Positions 44,489-51,316 of a stretch of 64,000 nt of DNA are shown piece by piece. The stretch lies in NCBI GenBank assembly GCA_964457945.1, contig CAYWFX010000005.1, forward strand, positions 105,610 to 169,609, given 5' to 3'. The number at the start of each line of letters is the position of its first letter. The stretch's first letter is position 1. Source of the DNA: PHAA01 sp964457945. GTDB taxonomy: Bacteria; Bacillota; Syntrophomonadia; Syntrophomonadales; Syntrophomonadaceae. The position numbers were made by a program, and so were the translations under genes. Below the pieces are notes generated by a model. The model made no database searches, had not been told where the DNA came from, and saw only the letters and a list, made by a program, of their open reading frames with translations.

Positions 44489-45673
44489 ATGAAGCTTAAA
44501 GAAATGATCATGGTAGCCCTGGAAGGACTCTGGGTAAACAAAATGCGTTCTGCCTTAACCTTGCTGGGAATAATTATCGGGGTAATGGTGGTAATACTTA
44601 TTGTCACGCTAGGATTAAGTTTTACGCAACAAACTACTGAAGCGGCCTTGCGGATGGGAGTCAATTCTTTCATCATTATTCCTGTAACCAATGAGGACGG
44701 TCAAAAAGGAAAGCTTACTCTGGAAGACTGCGATTTTATTAAAGATAATGTTAAGAGCATTGAAACGATAGTCCCTACAAAGTGGCCCAAAAACTTCCCT
44801 GTCATCAAAACTCCTCGTAATAAACGCACCTGGATAACCACCGGTGTTGGTTCTGACTACCCTAAGACCAGCGGATTGGAAATAGTCAGCGGGAGATTTT
44901 TTAACCAGGTGGAAGATAATATGGGCAGAAAAGTAGTAGTAATAAGCGACATGATGGCTGAGTATATGTTTGGTCCTGGTATCGATGCGGTAGGCAAGAG
45001 CATAAATATCAACGGGATTCCCTTTGCGGTTTGCGGGGTATCCAAACCAGAGGACCAGGTCATGGGCCTTAAGCTTTGTAATAATTACGTGCCGGTGAAA
45101 GCCATGTTGAAAATGGAGGGCAGCGACGAGATCAGTCAACTCACCCTGCGGATTGAGGGCACCGAACCACTACAGTCTAACATTGACCATATTGTTAAAA
45201 TTATGGAAATGCGGCAGGGAGTTAAAAAGGGTTTTATTGTTCGAACCAATGAGCAACTGATTGAGAAAAGCCAGCAAGAGCTTGCGATGGTTACCGGAGT
45301 TTTCGGAGCTATAGCTGGTATTGCCCTGGTAGTCGGAGGTATCGGCATCATGAACATTATGCTTTTTTCAGTAACCGAACGGACCCGGGAAATCGGAATC
45401 CGGGTTTCCGTGGGAGCCAAACGGCGTGATATTTTGCTTCAATTTTTAGTTGAGTCTGCGGTCATTGCGGCTCTAGGCGGTGCCATTGGAATGCTTCTGG
45501 GAGGTGCTTTGGGAGCGCTGATATGTTCGCTGGTAGACATGCCTATCATTGTTTCCTATGAAGTAATTGTAGGTGCTTTTATATTTTCTGCCGGTATCGG
45601 CATCGTCTTCGGTATCTACCCTGCCAACCGGGCAGCTAAACTGGATCCAATCGAAGCCCTGCGTTACGAATAG
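44489..45673 (+). CDS. MacB-like FtsX permease, copy 2
   Basis: 394 residues. MKLKEMIMVALEGLWVNKMR nearly repeats the copy 1 start, and the FtsX core GGIGIMNIMLFSVTERTREIGIR is almost identical. The extracytoplasmic domain differs more, so divergence is concentrated where substrate or partner contact is expected. AAGGAAGG precedes the ATG. An 86-base gap separates it from copy 1 with no gene inside. Confidence 0.9.
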   Translation: MKLKEMIMVALEGLWVNKMRSALTLLGIIIGVMVVILIVTLGLSFTQQTTEAALRMGVNSFIIIPVTNEDGQKGKLTLEDCDFIKDNVKSIETIVPTKWPKNFPVIKTPRNKRTWITTGVGSDYPKTSGLEIVSGRFFNQVEDNMGRKVVVISDMMAEYMFGPGIDAVGKSININGIPFAVCGVSKPEDQVMGLKLCNNYVPVKAMLKMEGSDEISQLTLRIEGTEPLQSNIDHIVKIMEMRQGVKKGFIVRTNEQLIEKSQQELAMVTGVFGAIAGIALVVGGIGIMNIMLFSVTERTREIGIRVSVGAKRRDILLQFLVESAVIAALGGAIGMLLGGALGALICSLVDMPIIVSYEVIVGAFIFSAGIGIVFGIYPANRAAKLDPIEALRYE

Positions 45674-45767
45674 GCGTGTAGCCCTTGGTCTAGTCGAAAA
45701 ATTCATGGCATCAATCGATTTAATTAAACTATTGAGTGGAAGATTAAATTATAAAGAGGTATATAAT

Positions 45768-46784
45768 GTGAAGCTGTTTAGGAAAGCCACAGTACTGGTT
45801 ATCCTCTTGGGATTAATGTTATTATCGTCCGGATGTGGTTCGCGAACGAGCCAAACACCGATTCCAGGTCAAACTAACGAAGAGACGCCTACCCCATCGA
45901 CACCAGTTCCTCCGACTACCAATGTCGCGGTTTACTACCTGAAGGGCACTGATAAAGAGTCCTACCTGGTACGGGAAGTACACCAAGTTGAAAAAACGCA
46001 AGCAGTCGCCCAGGCGGCCGTAAACGAACTGATTAAGGGTAATCCAGTTACCCCTGGTGCCTACCGGATCCTATCTCCAGAAACTAAGGTTTGGGGAATA
46101 AATATTGATCAGGGGCAGGCCACAGTCAACTTCTCATCAGAGGTGCTTAGGAGCTTTGGCGGGTCAAGCGGTGAAGCGCTGGGAATAGCCAGTATTGTCA
46201 ATACCTTAACTGAGTTTCCGAACATTCAAAAAGTTTCTTTTATGGTTGACGGCCAGGTTGAAAAAGCCATAGATTGGTGGGGGCATGTTGGACTATCCGA
46301 ACAACCGTTTAGCCGTGATTTAACGGTTGTCAGTACCGAGAATAAAGAAAAAGGGTTAAGTTTTATATTGCAATATGGGATTTTAGCCAGAAATCAGATT
46401 GATACCTTTAATGGAACCTATACCAAAGATTTGATTTCTGCTGGCACTAAGACAATAAAACTTAGGTTAAATGATACGGAATTATCTGAAATTGAAGAAC
46501 AAATGAAACAAATATGTATCCTCGATTATCCAGAGAAATTTGTACCCGAAAATAATAGATATGTAACCCCTAATGTTACATATCATTTGAAAATAAAGAT
46601 AGACGGAGCAACTAAGGAAATTCATTGGGAAGATTATAATTGCTATGATATTGATGGAATTGCGAAACGTGATGAGCCGGTTGAAGCTACCCAGCTAAGA
46701 AATGTAATGAAAAATATAATAACAATTATTGAACAAAAAGAAGCATATAAAAAACTACCGCAGCCGGTTGGGGGGTATGACTAA
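45768..46784 (+). CDS. GerMN-domain lipoprotein
   Basis: 338 residues. Lipobox LSSGC with the Cys near residue 22, a Pro/Thr-rich linker, then a GerMN (sporulation/germination) domain: VAVYYLKGTD, AVAQAAVNELIKGNP, WGINIDQGQATVNFSSEV and IASIVNTLTEFPNIQKVSFMVDGQ. The C-terminal 130 residues form an extra unrecognised domain. GTG 45768 follows AGAGGT; longer starts run into the previous gene. It may be co-transcribed with the MacB-like genes. Confidence 0.82.
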   Translation: MKLFRKATVLVILLGLMLLSSGCGSRTSQTPIPGQTNEETPTPSTPVPPTTNVAVYYLKGTDKESYLVREVHQVEKTQAVAQAAVNELIKGNPVTPGAYRILSPETKVWGINIDQGQATVNFSSEVLRSFGGSSGEALGIASIVNTLTEFPNIQKVSFMVDGQVEKAIDWWGHVGLSEQPFSRDLTVVSTENKEKGLSFILQYGILARNQIDTFNGTYTKDLISAGTKTIKLRLNDTELSEIEEQMKQICILDYPEKFVPENNRYVTPNVTYHLKIKIDGATKEIHWEDYNCYDIDGIAKRDEPVEATQLRNVMKNIITIIEQKEAYKKLPQPVGGYD

Positions 46785-47143
46785 TTTGTAAGAACCTTAT
46801 GCAATATCCATAAAACTTTTTGGCTGTCAAAAGGTTTAATGATATAATTCTTGGCGCCGCTTTCAATTGCTTCCAGAACCGTGATTTTATGGCCGATAGC
46901 GCTGATTACTACAATTCGGGCATCAGGGAACTTACTGATGATGTTTTTTATGGCGTCCAGACCATCAGTTCTAGGCATAGTTAGATCCATAGTTACCAGG
47001 TCCGGTCGCTTATTGGTGTACATTGATAAGGATTCTACCCCATCTCTGGCTTCTCCTACTACCTCATGGCCTGCCTCTTCTAAAATTCTGCGCAGGGTTG
47101 TGCGGGTCAGCATTGAGTCATCTACAATCAAAATTTTTGCCAT
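46781..47143 (-). CDS. CheY-like single-domain response regulator
   Basis: 120 residues, receiver domain only: ILIVDDSMLTRTTLRR, phospho-acceptor Asp in LVTMDLTMPRTDGLDA, VISAIG switch and IIKPFDSQKV with the conserved Lys. No output domain, so it acts by protein contact, as CheY does. It lies 123 bases behind the CheA-like kinase gene on the same strand and is its likely partner. The stop overlaps the converging GerMN gene by 4 bases. Confidence 0.88.
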   Translation of the reverse strand: MAKILIVDDSMLTRTTLRRILEEAGHEVVGEARDGVESLSMYTNKRPDLVTMDLTMPRTDGLDAIKNIISKFPDARIVVISAIGHKITVLEAIESGAKNYIIKPFDSQKVLWILHKVLTN

Positions 47144-47266
47144 TGTTACAGAAATCCTCCTCATTATTTGTAGTTCTTATCTAGTCCTGTTAATTTGTTG
47201 CGTGCAGCACTATTCTTTTCAGAATCCAATCAGGACTAAGAATTAAGTCGCGAATTAGTAGGTGCA

Positions 47267-48937
47267 TTATATGGTGATAATAGGCAAGATAAAGGTGAAT
47301 TCCGTACCCTTTCCGATCTCAGTTTTTATCTTTATTTCTCCTGCCAGTTTATCTAATTCCTCCTTGACAGAGGCTAGGCCTTCTCCCCGGCCTGATAAAT
47401 CAGTCACTGTATCCCGTGTAGAGAATTCATCCTCAAAGATGAGAAGAAGTAGCTTTTCATCTGAAATATCACTGCTAAGATCAGTATTCTCGATCCCGTT
47501 TCTGATCGCCTTTTCCCGCACCTGATTTACATCTATACCTCGGCCATCATCAGCGATAACTATAATAATTTGATCATCCTGCATTTCTAGAAGACAAGTT
47601 ATAGTTCCATATTCTACTTTAGAGATTAAAAGCCTTTGGTCAGGAGATTCTATGCCATGATCGACACTATTTCTAAACACATGTCCCAGGCATTTTATTA
47701 AACCAGTATATATATCATCATCAATAAAAATATCTTTTCCCTCGATAATAAGCGGATTTATTAGTTTTTCTGTCTTTTCTGCTAACCCCGCTACATAATC
47801 AACGTAAATTTTTAAAAGCCCTTTTAAGCTCCTGTATCTTAGTCTTCTTATTTCTTTCAGCAAAACTTCCCCATCATTATTGGGCAAATACATTTTAATT
47901 TTTTCTTCTATATCGAGTATTTTTTGCTTGTCAACGGTCACAAAATTTTCTTGGGCAAAGAAGTCTTTGCCCAGCACGTTGCTTATTTTCAAAATATCTT
48001 CATGGAGCCATTCCTCTAGAAGATTGGCATTAAGGGCAGCGGTGGCATCGTGAATTGTGATTCCGTCAATTTCTTCGATCATGCTGGCGATTTGATTTTC
48101 CAAATCATGCAAGCGATTGCTAACATTTTGCATGCCAAACATGGCCCAACTTCCCTTGAAAGTGTGAACCTCGCGAAATATCTCCAGCATACTGTAACGC
48201 AGAGAACTGTCTTCCTGCAGAAGCTGGGGGATTTTCACCCGAACGAAAAAGCGGTATTCTCTACAGCACCTTAAAAAATCATTATAATTAACAACTACGT
48301 TAACAATGGTTTTTAGTTGATTGCGTTCTCTTTCTATTTGGTTTTCCAGCCTTGCTTTTTCGGTAATATCAGTCAGAATTAACATTAAAACTTCTTGGGT
48401 GGCGTCACCTTCAATTTGCGTGATTACTTTGTAATCCAGGTTAATATGCTTATCATTTAGCAGAATATTGTCGGGTAATAGCCCCATATATATTTCTTTA
48501 CGCGACCTGCTATCCGGCGAAAAAACAATGTTGAAAATGCGCTTCAAAAGAATGTTCTGTTCTTCATCATCTGGGTTGTGCAGGAGTTCCAGGATATTGA
48601 GATTATCAATTTTTTGTCCAAAAATATTTATACACTCTTGGCTGTATTCTTTGTCGACCAGAAGATCGGATGCGAAAGTTAGAAAACCTTGTCCGGCATT
48701 ATTTAATAGATTTATTAGGTCATTTTGCACATTTTTCAGGTTTCTTTGTTGGCTGTCACTAATATTGAGCAATTTATTAGTTTGTCGCAACAGCCGTTTA
48801 TAACTGGAGGTTAATAATTCATATTCTTGCAGGAGAGGGTTGCTCCGGTCATTCGCTTTAGCAATAATCGAGAGTGCAGATTCCAGAATCTGTCTTTCCG
48901 ATTGAAACAAATCGTTAACCCCGTTATGTTTTGCCAT
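47267..48937 (-). CDS. CheA-like Hpt/HATPase histidine kinase with N-terminal PAS-like region
   Basis: 556 residues: N-terminal coiled coil (to about 70), PAS-like domain followed by DITEKARLENQIERERNQL, Hpt domain with phospho-acceptor His in EVHTFKGSWAMFG, then an ATPase domain with N box HVFRNSVDHGIESPDQR, G1 IADDGRGID and G2 LSGRGEGLASVKEELD. There is no CheA P5/CheW coupling domain and no ordinary DHp helix, so phosphate probably moves from the Hpt to the adjacent CheY-like protein. Confidence 0.83.
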   Translation of the reverse strand: MAKHNGVNDLFQSERQILESALSIIAKANDRSNPLLQEYELLTSSYKRLLRQTNKLLNISDSQQRNLKNVQNDLINLLNNAGQGFLTFASDLLVDKEYSQECINIFGQKIDNLNILELLHNPDDEEQNILLKRIFNIVFSPDSRSRKEIYMGLLPDNILLNDKHINLDYKVITQIEGDATQEVLMLILTDITEKARLENQIERERNQLKTIVNVVVNYNDFLRCCREYRFFVRVKIPQLLQEDSSLRYSMLEIFREVHTFKGSWAMFGMQNVSNRLHDLENQIASMIEEIDGITIHDATAALNANLLEEWLHEDILKISNVLGKDFFAQENFVTVDKQKILDIEEKIKMYLPNNDGEVLLKEIRRLRYRSLKGLLKIYVDYVAGLAEKTEKLINPLIIEGKDIFIDDDIYTGLIKCLGHVFRNSVDHGIESPDQRLLISKVEYGTITCLLEMQDDQIIIVIADDGRGIDVNQVREKAIRNGIENTDLSSDISDEKLLLLIFEDEFSTRDTVTDLSGRGEGLASVKEELDKLAGEIKIKTEIGKGTEFTFILPIITI

Positions 48938-49337
48938 TTACTACAGCTACCTTTCAGCAAAAAGTAATTTAAGCAAGCTAAAGACCTTTCTTAATTGTTT
49001 GCTATATTTCAGCCGATTTTATTGATTGTTGAACGCGTAACAACTGACAATTTCAGGTGCGACAAACCGCTACGTTAAATAACCTATTCAAGCTCCTGCA
49101 AAACATATTCAGCTAATAAGTATAATTCGAGATTTAAAATAGGAAAACAAAGAATGCGAAAATCAGCACTTAATTATGATTGACCTATCAATTCGATGGA
49201 TGTAGATAATTTTCCTTCATTAATTGTGCTTTATTTCTTAAATTCCGGGCGTAACCATAATTCGACGAATCAAGAAGTTGGCTTGAAGAAGAGGTATAAG
49301 GAAAAAGGGGATAGTTAGAATGAAATGCGTTGTATTA
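48938..49337. other. 400-base intergenic region between kinase and flagellin-like gene
   Basis: No ORF, RNA gene or strong hairpin recognised on either strand. Confidence 0.5.
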
Positions 49338-50138
49338 TCAAATGTAAAATTCCAATGTAAAGAGTAATTGACTATAATTATTTTGCAGTTTATTGGTAGG
49401 TTTTTTGAAGGTGGATAGGCAAGCGAAATCTAACTGATCAACCCAACTTTTTATTAGTCGCTCGATTCGTGATCTTCTCGCGGCGATCATTTTTTTTGCC
49501 CTATTCACCTTTTCAAAGGAAATTCTAGCTCTATCTACGGTAGTTACATCTAAATCATCCACGCCCAGTACATCTGGCCTCATGAGCTGCAGAGAGTCCC
49601 AGACTTCATTCACGGTATCTGCACGATCAGAATCCAATTTTTTTCCACTTTTCTTTGCTTGGTCGTAAAGTTTACTGATATAATTCGTAAAATCCTTATC
49701 AGAGTCAAGACGTTTAAATGGAGTAGAGTACCCCTTTACTAGGGGTAAACCGAGCTTACCTCTTACTTTATTTTCAGTTTCGTACGCATTGCGCTCCATA
49801 TCTTTTACAATCGAGTTGATTTCATTTTTTATAACCAGTCTATCTTCGTCGGTCAAGATATCGTCCATTGCCTTAAGAGTTAATTCCTTCATTCGATCCA
49901 GGCAACTATCAGCCTTTGCTAAGCCGGCATCACCTATCAGCAGCAATTCGATATTCCACTTAGCTGTCATAGTAAGCTCTCTAATTTTAATCTGCATATC
50001 ATCTGAAAGGGTAAAATCCTTGGAATTATCATCCAGGATGTTGACAGCTGTAGCTAGCCAAGGCTTTGCCACTTTAGTTTGATTAAAATGACTCCAGCTA
50101 TGATAAACGGGGTTGACCTTATTTAGCGCTATTTGCAT
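49338..50138 (-). CDS. Orphan flagellin N-terminal-like protein
   Basis: 266 residues. Residues about 30-140 follow the flagellin D0/D1 helix pattern: LSDDMQIKIRELTMTAKWN and GDAGLAKADSCLDRMKELTL, then TDEDRLVIKNEINSIVKDME, as in the flagellin segments around DDAAGLAISEKM and RMRELAVQAANDTNT. The normal C-terminal D0 helix is missing; the C-terminus is Lys/Arg-rich. No flagellar genes are in the window. ATG 50138 has GAGGAGGGG upstream. Probably a flagellin-derived protein of unknown role. Confidence 0.6.
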   Translation of the reverse strand: MQIALNKVNPVYHSWSHFNQTKVAKPWLATAVNILDDNSKDFTLSDDMQIKIRELTMTAKWNIELLLIGDAGLAKADSCLDRMKELTLKAMDDILTDEDRLVIKNEINSIVKDMERNAYETENKVRGKLGLPLVKGYSTPFKRLDSDKDFTNYISKLYDQAKKSGKKLDSDRADTVNEVWDSLQLMRPDVLGVDDLDVTTVDRARISFEKVNRAKKMIAARRSRIERLIKSWVDQLDFACLSTFKKPTNKLQNNYSQLLFTLEFYI

Positions 50139-50174
50139 AGTGACCCCTCCTCTAATTGAGAAATATACCATTTA

Positions 50175-50203
50175 ATTGTAATATGAGAAATAAATGGAGT
50201 CAA
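50175..50203 (-). promoter_or_regulatory. Promoter of the flagellin-like gene
   Basis: On the minus strand TTGACT (50198-50203), 17-base spacer, TACAAT (50175-50180): a vegetative-type promoter. No sigma-28 motif seen. Confidence 0.6.
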
Positions 50204-50327
50204 TGGTTTTTTATTGGCTCGCATACCTTGTCTTTGCTTTCAACAATTATTAGGATGATAAATGCATATGGTGAGCAAATTATGAAGGTCAAAATGAATA
50301 CCAAACAGGTTTTACATGTTGTAAGTG

Positions 50328-50915
50328 CTAACGATAGTTGCTTACATATAGGCAGAACACTATCGCGGTGGGCAACACTCCCGCCAGAGTTCCGGCTAAC
50401 ATATTGCCTACAGTGTGTCGATCCTGTTTTATCCGGGCCCAGAATACTAAAGGCATCAGCAAAAACAGATACCATAACCTGCCGCCGCTTACAACCACCA
50501 GAAAGGTAATCGGCCCGGCCAAGCCGCAGGCATGACCGCTGGCCTTGTAATGGAGTACCCGGTTTATAAGTGCCAGTGTCGAACCCGAGAGTAAATAGCC
50601 CCAAAACAGGTATAGGATTAGAATGGGGGCATGGCCCACCTGTCCGACTACGACGCCAATTATGTATCCGGTCAGTGAGAGTATGAAGGCCAGGTTGCGT
50701 TGCCCTTCCCTTCCTTGAGCCCTTATTTTCGGCAAGACGTAACTAAGTGGGTAAGCCAGCACTGGAACTACGGCTAGCAGTCCCAGAGTTATAAGGTACC
50801 AGTTCCGGCTAAATCCTTCTACATCACCATAGATCCATATCCAGCTAACCATCAGCAACAAGAACAGAGGCGGTATTGTAATGATGCCAATCACTTTCGC
50901 TGTCTTTTCAATCAT
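50328..50915 (-). CDS. PAP2-like membrane phosphatase
   Basis: 195 residues, about five TM helices. HYKASGHACG provides the SGH motif and ARIKQDRHTVGNMLAG the R-x5-H-x3-D/N-type motif of PAP2 lipid phosphatases; the first (KxxxxxxRP) motif is not clear, so activity is likely but not certain. Possible substrates are undecaprenyl-PP or phosphatidate. It ends 189 bases short of the flagellin-like gene start. Confidence 0.7.
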   Translation of the reverse strand: MIEKTAKVIGIITIPPLFLLLMVSWIWIYGDVEGFSRNWYLITLGLLAVVPVLAYPLSYVLPKIRAQGREGQRNLAFILSLTGYIIGVVVGQVGHAPILILYLFWGYLLSGSTLALINRVLHYKASGHACGLAGPITFLVVVSGGRLWYLFLLMPLVFWARIKQDRHTVGNMLAGTLAGVLPTAIVFCLYVSNYR

Positions 50916-50986
50916 GCAGTTTCTCCCAGCTATTTTTCACCTATTATAGCACAGGAAAAATCTTAATTTCAGGAGTATCTTTATGT

Positions 50987-51133
50987 CTATCTAAAAACCG
51001 CACCGCCAAAGAGCCATCCTACATAGAATGTGCCAGCAATACCGATGATATGCAGGATCCACCAACCGGCTTTTAAAAAATGCCATGTACCAATATCATA
51101 ACCATCTGCGTTTCTCATCTCACTACTTTCCAT
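50987..51133 (-). CDS. Short single-TM hypothetical protein (48 residues)
   Basis: MESSEMRNADGYDIGTW... then one hydrophobic helix with several Trp and Gly residues. ATG 51133 is preceded by AAAGGAAAGGG. No family recognised. It starts about 100 bases from, and is divergent to, the promoter of the aminotransferase-reductase gene. Confidence 0.5.
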   Translation of the reverse strand: MESSEMRNADGYDIGTWHFLKAGWWILHIIGIAGTFYVGWLFGGAVFR

Positions 51134-51237
51134 CCCAAGTCACCCTTTCCTTTGAATGATAAGCTTTAGTAAACATTTTTTTTCACTATCAATAATATTT
51201 CGCTGAATAAAAAAAATATGTATACTGCCTTTCTTGT

Positions 51238-51299
51238 TTGACAAAACTTGGAATAGATATAGAATAGATGTAGCCAGTTGAGTTGCACAAAGATGTGCA
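51238..51299 (+). promoter_or_regulatory. Promoter and palindromic operator of the aminotransferase-AAR gene
   Basis: -35 TTGACA (51238-51243), 16-base spacer, -10 TAGAAT (51260-51265). A perfect inverted repeat TGCACA-AAGA-TGTGCA at 51284-51299 lies in the leader immediately before the ribosome site (AAGGAGG), where a repressor would block both elongation and initiation. Confidence 0.55.
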
Positions 51300-51316
51300 C
51301 AAGAAGGAGGTTTATG

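Noticed and set aside
50318..50345. TGTAAG...CTTACA inverted repeat at the end of the PAP2 gene as a terminator
   Set aside because: Interrupted stem overlapping the stop codon and no T tract in the direction of transcription.
50156..50509. Plus-strand open frame over the PAP2 gene
   Set aside because: Antisense to a gene with clear membrane helices and motifs; no ribosome site.
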